Assembly (NCBI RefSeq): GCF_002699855.1
Contig: NZ_LKBW01000321.1
Location: 1-64,000, forward strand
Direction: 5' to 3'
Length of the DNA: 64,000 bases
DNA from: Pseudomonas amygdali
GTDB lineage: Bacteria > Pseudomonadota > Gammaproteobacteria > Pseudomonadales > Pseudomonadaceae
Shown: positions 17,555 to 27,944 of the stretch, piece by piece
Position numbering within the stretch: the stretch's first letter is position 1
Layout of the letters: each line of letters begins with the position of its first letter
The notes under the pieces: generated by a model
The model's database searches: none
Told to the model about the DNA's origin: nothing
What the model saw: the letters and a program-made list of their open reading frames with translations, nothing else
Translations under genes and position numbers: made by a program

Positions 17555-20461
17555 TTAAACCACCAGTGTGAACCCCTTGCCGTCGAGATCGAGATTGGCG
17601 TTATAGGCTTCGTCCTGGGCAAAATGCGCCGCCCACTTTCCGGCCAGCGCGCCAAGCGCTGGTTCGGGAGCATTTACCACGCCTGAATGCACCACCTGAA
17701 CATGCGGGGTCCAGACCGTCAGATAGCCCGCCTGCGCCGCCTTCAGGCACAGGTCGACATCGCCCAGAGACTCGGCAAAAGCCTCTTCGTCCAGCCCGCC
17801 CAGTGAGTCGTACAACGCTTTGGCAATCATCAGGCAGGCCGATGACACCGCGGAGTAGTTCTGCTCGACCACCAGCCGCTGCATATAACCGCGCGACGTC
17901 TTTGGCTCGCCAACGAAACCGGAACCGACACCGCCATTAAGTCCCAGAACAAGACCTGCCTGAGTAATGGTTCCTTCACGATCAACCAGACGGACCCCGA
18001 CCACGCCCACTTCCGGACGTTGTGCCTGGTTGAGCAGCGACTCGATCCAGCCGACATTGACGATCTGGCTTTCGGCATCCAGCAGAATCAGGTACTCGCC
18101 CCTGGCTTCCTGGCTGACCAGATTGCGCAAGGCGGCCGTGCTGACACGCTGCTCGGCGCGGAATACGCGTACCCGGCTGGACAGCTGTTGCTGCTGATCA
18201 AGCCACGTCGATAATTCGGCAGAGGTGCTGGCGTTATCACCGATCAACACTTCATAGCGCTGATAGCGGGTGCGTTGCAGGATACTGTGCAGGCAACGTT
18301 GCAGTTCCGGCAGATTGTCCTGACTGTGGAGCAGAATCGAGACCACCGGCCGATGGGCATGGCGATAATCGATCTTGTAGGTGCCGGGCAACGCCGAGCT
18401 AACCTCAGCCTGATAACCCCGCTGCCCCAGATGACGCGTCAGCGCCTTTTGTTCGTCCTGATTCTCTTCAAGCTCGGGGGCATCGCAGATCAGTACCGGC
18501 TCGCTCAAATGCGCCAGACCGCTCATGCCGCCTTGCTCGATCAGGCGCAGCAGCAGGTCGAATTCCAGCGCCTTGGGAAACTCTCGCGAATAGCCGCCCG
18601 CCTCGACCAGCAGTTCGCGGCGAATCAGCCAGTGCCGAGCGGCCAGCGTCGGCACACTTTGCAGCAGATCGAGGTTGAAGCCGGGACGGAACAACGGCGC
18701 CAGGGTGCCGTTGGCTTGACGGTGAATTTCATCCACAGCAACGGCTCGGCACTGCCCGGCGTCAATCAGCTCGGCGCTGGCCAGCAGCAGACCGCTGCGG
18801 GTGAACTCTTCACCCGCCTGCGCCAGCATCAGCCAGTCGCTGGAAGCCTGTTTGACGACCTGATTGATCTTGTCGACATAGTTGCTTTCGGTGACTTTGA
18901 CGAAGTGCAGTGTGTCGTTCAGGCTGGTGGTTGCCGGCAGATCACCGGTGGTGAATACCACGACCTTGAACGCTCGATAATGGCTGTTGATAAGGCTGTC
19001 GAAGGTTGCCTGCAGCTTGAACACGTCGGCGTCCAGATCAAGCAGCAAAATACCGATTTGCGAACCTGCTGGCCGACGCGTCAGCTGCGTGGTGAGCTTT
19101 TTCAGTTGTGCCGGTGCCGGATCACGCGCATCGAGCCAGTCGAGCAACTTGCCGGAAGGCATGCCACGCAACAGCTGGCTGTTATCGAAAGCGGAATCAG
19201 CCTGCAGACGCTGGCCCCAAGCAACGATGCGCTCGGCGCGCTCGATGTCGTCCTCGTCCTCTGACTTGCCCAACTCATCGGCCAGACGTTGCACGACGCT
19301 GTGACTGAAGGAGTAGTGTGCATAGGCTTGCCACAGACGGCTCAAAAGCGACTCGGCGTCCGGATTGCTCTGTACACGCAACAGCTCGGCCTGCTTCACC
19401 AGCACGGACTCCAGCCCTTCCATCTGCACCTGCCCTGACGGCAAGAGATGGATCAGAAACTCGATTTGCGCCAGTTCGTCGAACAACGGCTGGTTGTAGA
19501 ACGGCAGTTCAACGAACTGGCGAGGCTCGAACTGCGCATCTGCCTGCGTCAGGGCAACGTTCCACGCTGAACTGATGATTTTTTCGCCGCCCTGATACGG
19601 CTGGGTTTCGAGGCATTCAGCCATGGCTGCCAGGCCGGCCAGTACAGCATGCTCGCCCTGCTCACCTTGCAGATCGCGGCTATTGCCGAGCGACGAAACA
19701 ATCAGGCGCGCAAGCGTTTCGCGCTCGGCTTTGGCCTTGGGGTCGATATGCTTGACTGCGCCTGCAATGGCAGCGCCATAGCGATGCTCTGCCTCCTTGC
19801 CGGCGTTGACGTGCAACGCATAGGGAATGGGCAGGATGCGCAAGGCAGCAGCCGCAACCAGAAAGGCCATATGGCCGATTTCCTGCCAGTGCAGCTCGGT
19901 GCCCTCAGGCACTGACGTGAACCACTGACGCGCCAGCCCGGTCCGGGTCACGGCGTTGAGCAGTGACACGCTCTGACCCATGAAGCTCAGAAGCCGCTCG
20001 TCGGCCTGATCAGACGCGTAGTCCTCATGAACCTTGCGGTCGCGGCGGAAATAATCCACGTGATCGACGTAAGCCTGATAACCCAGGCTATAGCCCTGGC
20101 AAGCACCGTAACGCTCGTTGCTTTCAAGGAAACTCACGGCCTCGGTCAGTGCGTCAGGCAGCAGGAAACTGTCGACCTGCGCGTACACCACAAAGGGCGT
20201 GGACACCTGCTTGAGGCCTTCTGCAATTCTGGCGCTGAGCCCGGTTTCACTGAGGGCGGCGCTGTGGATGTACTGCAGCCCGGCACGCTCCGCAAACTGC
20301 GCGTCGGGCGCAGGCGAGGCATCGACCACAATCACATTGCACGGATAACTGCCGTAGTACTTCAGCGCACGACGCAGGAAATCCGGCTGATTCTCGGCGA
20401 GCAACAGCAGGGTCAAACGCTGGCTCAACGGGGTGGTTTCATTTCCAGAATGGCTTTGCAT
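17555..20461 (-). CDS. fgt2: Flagellin glycosyltransferase Fgt2
   Basis: The 968-residue, multi-domain glycosyltransferase starts with a TIGR00180-like segment (LTLLLLAENQPDFLRRALKYYGSYPCNVIVVDAS). A linker follows, then a degenerate GT-A-like middle domain. The C-terminal GT2 domain (PVVSILLHSQDNLPELQRCL, EVLIGDNAS, EYLILLDAESQIV) comes last. It lacks the C-terminal GT-B domain found in Fgt1 and VioT. The start is ATG 20461 after AAGGAAAG; the frame continues upstream to 20560 without a ribosome site. In P. syringae fgt2 is needed for full length of the flagellin glycan. Position and order identify it. Confidence 0.88.
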   Translation of the reverse strand: MQSHSGNETTPLSQRLTLLLLAENQPDFLRRALKYYGSYPCNVIVVDASPAPDAQFAERAGLQYIHSAALSETGLSARIAEGLKQVSTPFVVYAQVDSFLLPDALTEAVSFLESNERYGACQGYSLGYQAYVDHVDYFRRDRKVHEDYASDQADERLLSFMGQSVSLLNAVTRTGLARQWFTSVPEGTELHWQEIGHMAFLVAAAALRILPIPYALHVNAGKEAEHRYGAAIAGAVKHIDPKAKAERETLARLIVSSLGNSRDLQGEQGEHAVLAGLAAMAECLETQPYQGGEKIISSAWNVALTQADAQFEPRQFVELPFYNQPLFDELAQIEFLIHLLPSGQVQMEGLESVLVKQAELLRVQSNPDAESLLSRLWQAYAHYSFSHSVVQRLADELGKSEDEDDIERAERIVAWGQRLQADSAFDNSQLLRGMPSGKLLDWLDARDPAPAQLKKLTTQLTRRPAGSQIGILLLDLDADVFKLQATFDSLINSHYRAFKVVVFTTGDLPATTSLNDTLHFVKVTESNYVDKINQVVKQASSDWLMLAQAGEEFTRSGLLLASAELIDAGQCRAVAVDEIHRQANGTLAPLFRPGFNLDLLQSVPTLAARHWLIRRELLVEAGGYSREFPKALEFDLLLRLIEQGGMSGLAHLSEPVLICDAPELEENQDEQKALTRHLGQRGYQAEVSSALPGTYKIDYRHAHRPVVSILLHSQDNLPELQRCLHSILQRTRYQRYEVLIGDNASTSAELSTWLDQQQQLSSRVRVFRAEQRVSTAALRNLVSQEARGEYLILLDAESQIVNVGWIESLLNQAQRPEVGVVGVRLVDREGTITQAGLVLGLNGGVGSGFVGEPKTSRGYMQRLVVEQNYSAVSSACLMIAKALYDSLGGLDEEAFAESLGDVDLCLKAAQAGYLTVWTPHVQVVHSGVVNAPEPALGALAGKWAAHFAQDEAYNANLDLDGKGFTLVV

Positions 20462-20602
20462 GAGCTTTCCTTGATAGCGTGCCGATCGCGTCTCTAATCC
20501 TGGTGACCAGAAGAAACCCTGATAACCAAAAGACCCGGTCAACGCAAGAGCAAACAACACAGCTCCAGCAATCAGTGACTGGAGCGCATTAAACAGGTCG
20601 GG

Positions 20603-23600
20603 TCAGTCGGGCAACCAGCCGTTAGCCCAATATTGCAGGTTTTCTCCACGCAACATGAAATCGCGCAAGACGGTTTCGCGCAATTCGTCGCCCATACGAT
20701 AGCTCGCATTGGGGTCTGACAGGTGCATGCGAATCGCCTGCAACCATTCTTCGGAGCTGTTGGTGTAGACCCGCGTAGCCGGCAAATGGCCCCGGTACGC
20801 CTCGGTGTCCGAACAGATGACCGGGTAGCCGCACGCACCGTACTCCAGCAGCCGCAGATTGCTCTTGCAGTCATTGAAGATATGAAATTCCAGCGGTGCC
20901 AGGGCCAGATCGAGGTTCAGGCTGGCCAGTTTGGCCGGGTAGGTTTGCAGGCTTACAGCTGTGTGATACTCATGAATGTAAGGCTTGAGCAAATCCGGGC
21001 ACATGCCGAAGAACACCCACTCGACCTCATCGGCCAGTTCACGCACGACATCGACAATCAATTCCAGGTCGCCCCGATGACTGGTCCCGCCGCCCCAGCC
21101 GATGCGCGGCTTGCCGGAAGTGCGACGCTGGCTTTTGAGGCTGCTCCACAAGTGCGTCGCCAACATGTTCGGTACGACACGAATATCGCTGTGCATGCTC
21201 GACAGCACCTGAGCCAGTGGCTGGGTAGACACCACCACTCGGTCGCACAGGCCTATGCCCTTGCGCAGCATCTCGGCAATGTTGTCGGGCATGCTGCGCC
21301 GGTGCTCGTTGCGCTCGGGCACATCGATGATGTAGTCATCCAGTTCAAAAATGCGCATGGCACTGGAGTAGTTTTTGGCCAGAACGATGTCTTTGATCTT
21401 GGGTTCGGAATAACGCCCTTGAAAAACGATGACGTCCGGACGCTGGCGCTCGATCTCGACGGGCGTAATCGACTCATAGGACATTCGGCCTACCACTCGC
21501 CCGGCTGTCATCAACTCAAGCAAGGGTTGGCTGACACGGTAGTGGCCTACCGCCGACGAGTTGACCAGCATGCCCAGAATCGAAGGCAGATGGCGGGTGC
21601 AGAACGGTTCCCAGCCCATTTGCAGACCTGGGTCAAGATCGAACGCCTGCACTTCACTGAGCTGAAGATTGGGGTTATAGGCCGGGTCCCGGGCCATTTT
21701 CGGCAGCCATTTTTCAAAGAACGATTGCTGCTCTTTATCCAGCGCCTGACGAGACGTTTCAGAGCGCTCGGCGGCGGCAGGCTCGGCCAATACCAGTGAC
21801 GAATCGGGTGTGCCGACAATCAGGTAGCCGTCACGCCCGACCCGCATGCACAGGTCCAGATCCTGCAGCCCCTGAGTGAAGGTTGCTGCTTGCATGCCGC
21901 CTGCGTGGTCGAACACTTCCTTGCGGACCATCAGGCAATTGCCACTGACCGCGCTCCAGTTCTGTGTCAACTGCAAGCGCTGCATGTAGCTGCTTGAGCC
22001 TGTCGGATAATTGATGAAGGGCCGACCCGCCAGCCCGTCCATGCCCATCACCATCCCTGCATAGAGAATATTGCCCTGAGGGGTAAGGATTCGTGGACCG
22101 ACGATACCGACTTCGGGGCGCTGAGCATGATTGAGCAGGCCTTGCAGCCAGTCAGCCTGATGCAGCACGGCATGTGGGCTGAGCATGAGCAGATAATCGC
22201 CGTTGGCGTGCCGGGCGGCGAGGTTCTGGGCGCTGGCTTCGCTGCCGGGCTCGGTCAGCGCATAAATGCGCAGCTTGTCGCTGCCCAGCTCACTCATCGC
22301 GGCAAACCAGGCGCGGGTATCGGCGCTCTCGCTGGCGTTGTCGACGATCAGCACTTCAAAATAAGGGTAAGTCGTGTTGCTGAGCAGGCTTTCTACACAG
22401 CGCTCCAGGGCTGCCAGTTGATCCCGGGTGGTAATGATCACCGATACCAGCGGGCTTGTAGCATGCCGGTACTCGATCCGGTTCAGCAGTGGCAACTGAT
22501 CATGGTGGATGACGTGCTCTCGGCCAATGCGCGAAAGATGGGCCGATACGACCGACTCGTTATGCTCGATCACCTGAGGCAGCGAAAGCCATTCAGCGTA
22601 GGTCAGGGTCGATTCAACCTGAACCTCGGCGATGTGTTCGACAGACTGAGGCCCGACGCCTTCCACCAGACGCCAGATGAAATCGTGCGGTGCCAGTTCG
22701 CCGTGCACAGGGTCGAAGCCGCCTGTGTCCAGCAGATTGCGGCGCTGGAACGCCAGCGTGCGGCCAACGTAAGGATAGGCCCGCATCAGGTCCAGGTTGA
22801 AATCAGGCTTGAAGATCGGCTCGCTGGATTTCCCATCGACCAGCGCGCCTTCGTCGCTGTAAATGCACAATAGGCCCTCGCTTTGCGCGACTCGCTCTGC
22901 CAGCACCAGCAGTGACGGCCGAGTCAGCCGGTCACCGGCACGCAGCAGATAAACCCAATCGGCGTTCTCCAGCAGCGGCAGCACTTCGTTCAGTTGGCGC
23001 GCCCAATCCGGCTGCAACGAGAAACGCAGCACCTGCGGATCGTCAACATCGGCATTGGTCAACACAACCACTGAATCAGCGGCGTAATCCTGCTCGGCAA
23101 TGCTGCGCAGGGTGATATCCAGCCCTTCGGCATCGCCAAACGGGTCAACGACCACCGGAACGATGCGCGGCTGCCACGTCCAGTGTCCGATGCGTTTCTC
23201 GATCAGTTTTCTCTGCGGGGCGGTAAATTGCCGACACGACAGCCATTCAGTGTAGAGCTCGGCGTAGGTTTCGCTCTTGCTGCCCACCCTGCTGTGCATG
23301 ACACCCTGACGACTGGCCATTATCCCGTAAATGCCGACCTCGTCCCACTCGCGGGGCTGCTCCAGCGCCTTGCGCAAGGGCAAAAAGCGCACCCAGCCCT
23401 GGGCAGGGGCCTGCTCACCGCTACGTGCCTTGAGCATTTCGCTCAGCCAGCCCCATTCAGTGGCGGCCTTTTGAATCACGTCGGGCTGGCCGCTGAAACG
23501 ATCCGGGTGCCGGCGCTCGACGTTTTGAATAGTATGCAGCGCCACCAGGTTGCCACGGCGCAACAGGCATATGAACAGGGCAAAATCCAGCAGTGCGATA

Positions 23601-24178
23601 AACCCCTGTCCCGACTGGGCAATCGAAGGCAGGTACTCCATAACATCGGCCCGGCGCATCAGAGCAGCACTGAACCCACCCAGATAATTGCGTGGCGTAC
23701 GCTCGAAAATCGCCAGCATGTCCTCGCCTTTGAACACGGCGTCGTAGGGCACAAGCCCGACGTTTTCCAGACGGGGTGGCAATACATAGTCATCGATGTC
23801 GACCAGATATCGTCGGCCAACCACCAGACTCACGTCTTCATAGGCATCCAGAACGCCTGCCTGATTAGCGATGAAGTACGGAAAGAGGCGGTCGTCGTCA
23901 CACAGAAACTTGATGTATTCGCCGCGCGATTCTTCAAGGCACTTCAGCAGATTGGCCTGGAACCCCAGCCGCTGCGGATTGCGCACGTAACGCGCAAGGT
24001 TGCTGGATGCAGGCACCAGTTCGTCGAAAACGGCCTTGATTTCATCGGTGCGGCAATCGTCGCAGACAATGATTTCCAGGTTGTCGTAAACCTGATTCAA
24101 GGCACTTTGTAGCGCGGCACGGAAGAACCGGGGATTGAGGGCGGGAATGACGATACTGACGAGGGGGACTGAATTCAC
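20603..24178 (-). CDS. fgt1: Flagellin glycosyltransferase Fgt1
   Basis: The 1191-residue protein has four modules. A GT2 domain lies at about residues 5-240 (VSIVIPALN, DDD at 94-96). A degenerate GT-A-like domain lies at about 338-565. A second GT2 domain lies at about 577-830 (SVIITTRDQ, VLIVDNAS). A GT-B-like domain lies at about 865-1185 (GRYSEPKI, RIGWGGGTSHRGDLE, CGYPVICSDTEAYRG). In P. syringae fgt1 loss removes all flagellin glycan, so it likely adds the first rhamnose to serine. In the second GT2 domain the usual Asp of the DxD-like motif is Ser667 (LMLSPHA). It is collinear with VioT encoded at 49887-53408. Confidence 0.9.
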   Translation of the reverse strand: MNSVPLVSIVIPALNPRFFRAALQSALNQVYDNLEIIVCDDCRTDEIKAVFDELVPASSNLARYVRNPQRLGFQANLLKCLEESRGEYIKFLCDDDRLFPYFIANQAGVLDAYEDVSLVVGRRYLVDIDDYVLPPRLENVGLVPYDAVFKGEDMLAIFERTPRNYLGGFSAALMRRADVMEYLPSIAQSGQGFIALLDFALFICLLRRGNLVALHTIQNVERRHPDRFSGQPDVIQKAATEWGWLSEMLKARSGEQAPAQGWVRFLPLRKALEQPREWDEVGIYGIMASRQGVMHSRVGSKSETYAELYTEWLSCRQFTAPQRKLIEKRIGHWTWQPRIVPVVVDPFGDAEGLDITLRSIAEQDYAADSVVVLTNADVDDPQVLRFSLQPDWARQLNEVLPLLENADWVYLLRAGDRLTRPSLLVLAERVAQSEGLLCIYSDEGALVDGKSSEPIFKPDFNLDLMRAYPYVGRTLAFQRRNLLDTGGFDPVHGELAPHDFIWRLVEGVGPQSVEHIAEVQVESTLTYAEWLSLPQVIEHNESVVSAHLSRIGREHVIHHDQLPLLNRIEYRHATSPLVSVIITTRDQLAALERCVESLLSNTTYPYFEVLIVDNASESADTRAWFAAMSELGSDKLRIYALTEPGSEASAQNLAARHANGDYLLMLSPHAVLHQADWLQGLLNHAQRPEVGIVGPRILTPQGNILYAGMVMGMDGLAGRPFINYPTGSSSYMQRLQLTQNWSAVSGNCLMVRKEVFDHAGGMQAATFTQGLQDLDLCMRVGRDGYLIVGTPDSSLVLAEPAAAERSETSRQALDKEQQSFFEKWLPKMARDPAYNPNLQLSEVQAFDLDPGLQMGWEPFCTRHLPSILGMLVNSSAVGHYRVSQPLLELMTAGRVVGRMSYESITPVEIERQRPDVIVFQGRYSEPKIKDIVLAKNYSSAMRIFELDDYIIDVPERNEHRRSMPDNIAEMLRKGIGLCDRVVVSTQPLAQVLSSMHSDIRVVPNMLATHLWSSLKSQRRTSGKPRIGWGGGTSHRGDLELIVDVVRELADEVEWVFFGMCPDLLKPYIHEYHTAVSLQTYPAKLASLNLDLALAPLEFHIFNDCKSNLRLLEYGACGYPVICSDTEAYRGHLPATRVYTNSSEEWLQAIRMHLSDPNASYRMGDELRETVLRDFMLRGENLQYWANGWLPD

Positions 24179-24266
24179 TATTGCAGACTCGCGAGCGGCG
24201 GGAAGTTACCGGTCAAGTAACCTCCCTCACCGCTGAAATAAAGACGGCGGATGCTCAATGCCAAGG

Positions 24267-25859
24267 TTACAGCTGGCTGAACAGGTTCAGCTTGGACAAC
24301 TGGACAAATACCTGCTGAGAGGCATCCAGCATAGTCTTCTGCAACGTCAATCGGGTGGTGGCCTCAACGATATCGGCGTTGACGTAGGTGCCTTGCTCAA
24401 CTGTGTTGTTACCCTTGAGCAAATCGTTGGTCGTGCCCTGCGCCGTCGCCGCCAATTGCCGTGCGCCGCCGGCGGAGCGCGCTGTGGACGCCTGGTCGAT
24501 GCTGCTGGCAATGTTGCCAAGCGCCGAGCCCAATGCGGCATCAAGCTTTTGCGAGGCAACCAGATTGCCGTCAGTCGGTGTCGACAACGCCTTGATCGCT
24601 GCGGTCAGCGTATTGAGGATGTTCTCGGTCTGGTGCGTGCCGGACTCCACGACAAACTGGTCACCGGCTGCTGGCGTACCGCTGACCGTAAAATTGACGC
24701 CCGACGCATTGGCCGTCGAACCGGTCAACGTGCCACTCGACACGGGTTTGCTGCTGCTGGTCACGGGCGACGCATACAGGTCGTAGGCAGTGGCACTGGT
24801 GAACTTGAGAATCGCACCATTGGGCGGAAAGGTGTTGTTGAACGCCGTGCGGTCAGCCGTTGTGTTGCCCACTGCCGAACTGCTGATAGTAGCGGCCGAC
24901 GTGTTGCCCGGGCTGCGCGACGCCGAAACCGTGTCCGGCGTCGAGGCCAGTTCATAGCTGCGATTGGTCAGTGCAGTAGCGGCCGTTGCAGGCGTGGCAG
25001 ATTCGGCAGCTGACAGGTTGATGTTCATGGTCAGCTCGACACCGCGGAAGGTGAAGGTCTGATCAGCGAACGAGCCATAGCTGAATTTACCGGCAGTTGA
25101 CGCATCGGTCGTGACGTCGGTGCCGCTGGCATCGGTAATCTTGAACTGCGTACCGCTGAGGAACGTCATGGTGTACGGTTCGCCAGCCTGATAGCCCGAG
25201 TTGTAGGCGCTGGTGGACGTCACCTGACCGCCAGTCAGACCAACCTTGCCGTCGTCGGTCGCAGGCGAAAGCAGGGTCGAGGACGTACGGGTAGTGTTGA
25301 CGGCTTGCTCGAACGCTTCATAGCCTGTGGTGTTGCTCGGTAAAGCCAGGCCATCACCAATCGCCAGATTGACGCTGGTCTGGTCCCCGCTATAGCTGTA
25401 AGTACCATCGGCATTCTGCGCGTACGGCGGAGCCGAAGACTTGGACCCGGCAAAAATATACTGGCCGTTGGAGTCCTGGCTGTTCATCAAGCCGAGAAGC
25501 TGGCTCTGATACTGCTTGAGTTCAGCAGCCTTGGCCAGACGGTCGGAATCGGTGTAGGCACCGTTGCCTGCCGACACGATCACTTCACGGGCTGTCTGCA
25601 TCGTATCAACGATGCTGGTCAGGGCGGTCTCGGAATTGACGATGTTGGTATTGATCGTGCCGATGTTCGACGCGTACTGGGTCAGCATGGAGTTCTGCTG
25701 AGCCAGTTGCAGGACACGTGCAGCGCCTACCGGATCATCGCTGGCGGTATTGAGTTTGATGCCGCTGGAGACCTCTTCACTGGTCTTGAGCACATTCGAA
25801 TAAGTACGCTGATAGTTGGTGTTGGTGGATTCGTAGAACTGGGTAGTTGAGATCCGCAT
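24267..25859 (-). CDS. flgL: Flagellar hook-filament junction protein FlgL
   Basis: The 530-residue protein has flagellin-like ends: MRISTTQFYESTNTNYQRTYSNVLKTSEEVSSGIKLNTASDDPVGAARVLQL and the C-terminal ATTRLTLQKTMLDASQQVFVQLSKLNLFSQL. The centre is a long Ser/Thr-rich variable region. It is the last gene of the flgF-L run, 13 bases after flgK. The 88 bases between flgL and fgt1 show no RpoN or FliA motif. Confidence 0.96.
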   Translation of the reverse strand: MRISTTQFYESTNTNYQRTYSNVLKTSEEVSSGIKLNTASDDPVGAARVLQLAQQNSMLTQYASNIGTINTNIVNSETALTSIVDTMQTAREVIVSAGNGAYTDSDRLAKAAELKQYQSQLLGLMNSQDSNGQYIFAGSKSSAPPYAQNADGTYSYSGDQTSVNLAIGDGLALPSNTTGYEAFEQAVNTTRTSSTLLSPATDDGKVGLTGGQVTSTSAYNSGYQAGEPYTMTFLSGTQFKITDASGTDVTTDASTAGKFSYGSFADQTFTFRGVELTMNINLSAAESATPATAATALTNRSYELASTPDTVSASRSPGNTSAATISSSAVGNTTADRTAFNNTFPPNGAILKFTSATAYDLYASPVTSSSKPVSSGTLTGSTANASGVNFTVSGTPAAGDQFVVESGTHQTENILNTLTAAIKALSTPTDGNLVASQKLDAALGSALGNIASSIDQASTARSAGGARQLAATAQGTTNDLLKGNNTVEQGTYVNADIVEATTRLTLQKTMLDASQQVFVQLSKLNLFSQL

Positions 25860-25872
25860 GGTTCACGACTCC

Positions 25873-27933
25873 TTAAAGGCTGTTGATCAGCGTGCTAAAA
25901 ATGGTTTGGGCCGCCTTGATGATCTGCGAAGAGGCGGTGTAGTACTGCTGATACTTGATCAGGTTGGCCGCTTCTTCATCGAGCGACACGCCGGAGACCG
26001 AATCACGCGCCGATTTGGCCTGTGCAACGACGGCAGCGCTGGCGGTGACATCGCTCTTGCCCTGCCCTGCCAGCGTACCGACCACCGAGACCAGATCGGC
26101 GTATGCGCCGGACAGGCTGGTGCCCACGCCGCCGTTGGTGACGCCGACAGTCTTGGCCGTCTGCAACCCTACTACTGCCAGCGCGTTGCGGTTGTCCGAA
26201 GAGCCGGCACCCGTCAGGCCGATGCTGAACGTGTCATTGACCAACGGCGAACCGGAGAGGGTCATCTGCACCTCGAATGCCGTCTTGCCGGCTGGCGTGG
26301 TGGTGTTGTCGGTGTAACCGATGCTCAGCTTTACAGCGTTGCTCTGACCCTGAATGATCGTGCCACTTACCGCGCTGCCATTCTGGTCGAGCACGGGCGC
26401 ACCACTGGCATTGATCAGCGTGTAGCTCTGCACACCGGTACTGCTGACCGCACCCATCACCAGCTTCATCGGCGCGGAGTCTTTGATCGCGTTACGCAGG
26501 TCAGAGGTCTGAACGCTGTTATAGATGTCCGATTTGGTATTGAGCACTGGCTGCGTGAAGCCACCTGTACCCGAGTTGCTGGCCCCGGCAGTAGCGGTCA
26601 ATGGCGCGGCGGCTGCAATGTCCTTGGGATCGGTCAACACCACCGAGATACCCGAGGCGCCGTTGCGTGTCGGAGTGACCTTGAAAACGTCGCCAGCAGC
26701 CAGCGCATTGCCATTGAGGCTGACACTGAAGCCATCGAACTGTTTGGGCGGGTTGTCAGTCAGCGCACCGGTGCCGACGCTTTCGCCGTTGGGTAGGCGA
26801 CGAACCGTGAAGTTGGAGGCGTCGCTGAAGGTGACTTCATAATCGTCGGCGGTCAGTTTGCTGGTATCGCCAATGGTCACGTCCAGGTTGCCGGAACCGG
26901 CACTGTTGGTGGTCTTGCCGGTACTGCGCTGCGAAATGGCGTCGGCACTGTTGATGTTGGAATACAGGCTGGAACCGAAGTTGCCTTTGCTGTCGATGCC
27001 CTGGCTCATCTGGCTGTTGACCTGATCGGCCAGCACCATCGCGGCACGGCCAAGCTCATTGGTCGCAGGCACCAGCACATCGGAGCGATAGCGCAGCAGA
27101 CCGCCAATCGAGCCACCGCTGATCACCGAGGTGACGTCAGTCTTGGTCTGGCCGTAAGCGATTTGTACGTTGTACTGCAGAGGATCGGCAGGGCTCGGGG
27201 TCGCCGACATGGTGTACGACGTGCCACCGCTGACCAGCGATTGGCCGGTGCCGGTGTAGATATCGTAGTTGCCGTTGTTCTCGATTACCTTGACACCCAC
27301 CAGCCCGTTGAGCTGGCGCACAGTCTCATTGCGCGAATCGAGCAGCGAATTGGGCGTAGTGTTACCAGCCCCTGCCTGAGTGATCTGCTTGTTCAGGCTT
27401 GCCACGGTCGTGGTCAGCTCGTTGACCTGTTTGGTGAAGGTGGTGAGCTGGGCATTGACGTTGTCATTCTGCGACGACAACTGTGAAGCGACCGAATTGA
27501 AGCGTGAGCTCAACGCAGAAGCCTGAGTCAGAAATGCCGAACGGTCCGACGACTGGGTAGCGTTGGTGGCAATGCCCTGCATCTTGGTGAAAAAGTCGGC
27601 CAACTGCGTGGACACGCCAGTGGCGCTATCGGACAGCAGCGTATCGGTCTTGCTGGCCTGGCCGGAGTACGCAACCGCGTCGGCGCTCAGGGCAGTACTG
27701 GTTTGCAATTGGGCATCAAGGTAGCTGTTGTAGATACGACGCACGTCGGACAGAGTCGTACCGGTGCCTATGTAACCGACACCCAGGCCGATATTGATCT
27801 GTGCCGAAGCCGTGGTCATTACCTGCTGACGCGAGTAACCGGCGGTATCCACGTTGGCCGTGTTGTTACCGATGGTGTTGATCGCGGCACTGCTGGCATT
27901 GATACCTGAGAGCCCAATTGAAATCAGCGACAT
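25873..27933 (-). CDS. flgK: Flagellar hook-associated protein FlgK
   Basis: The 686-residue protein has the rod/hook N-terminus MSLISIGLSGINASSAAINTIGNNTANVDTAGYSRQQV and the C-terminus VSLDEEAANLIKYQQYYTASSQIIKAAQTIFSTLINSL. It forms the hook side of the junction with FlgL. It starts 11 bases after flgJ. Confidence 0.97.
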   Translation of the reverse strand: MSLISIGLSGINASSAAINTIGNNTANVDTAGYSRQQVMTTASAQINIGLGVGYIGTGTTLSDVRRIYNSYLDAQLQTSTALSADAVAYSGQASKTDTLLSDSATGVSTQLADFFTKMQGIATNATQSSDRSAFLTQASALSSRFNSVASQLSSQNDNVNAQLTTFTKQVNELTTTVASLNKQITQAGAGNTTPNSLLDSRNETVRQLNGLVGVKVIENNGNYDIYTGTGQSLVSGGTSYTMSATPSPADPLQYNVQIAYGQTKTDVTSVISGGSIGGLLRYRSDVLVPATNELGRAAMVLADQVNSQMSQGIDSKGNFGSSLYSNINSADAISQRSTGKTTNSAGSGNLDVTIGDTSKLTADDYEVTFSDASNFTVRRLPNGESVGTGALTDNPPKQFDGFSVSLNGNALAAGDVFKVTPTRNGASGISVVLTDPKDIAAAAPLTATAGASNSGTGGFTQPVLNTKSDIYNSVQTSDLRNAIKDSAPMKLVMGAVSSTGVQSYTLINASGAPVLDQNGSAVSGTIIQGQSNAVKLSIGYTDNTTTPAGKTAFEVQMTLSGSPLVNDTFSIGLTGAGSSDNRNALAVVGLQTAKTVGVTNGGVGTSLSGAYADLVSVVGTLAGQGKSDVTASAAVVAQAKSARDSVSGVSLDEEAANLIKYQQYYTASSQIIKAAQTIFSTLINSL

Positions 27934-27944
27934 GATTCAAAACC

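Noticed and set aside
17414-17686. 90-codon plus-strand frame after the FliA-like promoter
   Set aside because: Basic, low-complexity, and largely antisense to fgt2. A non-coding RNA is more likely than a protein.
18275-19264. 329-codon plus-strand open frame inside fgt2
   Set aside because: Antisense shadow of a high-GC gene, with no family pattern.
20723-21799. 358-codon plus-strand open frame inside fgt1
   Set aside because: Shadow frame; the minus-strand protein has clear glycosyltransferase motifs throughout.
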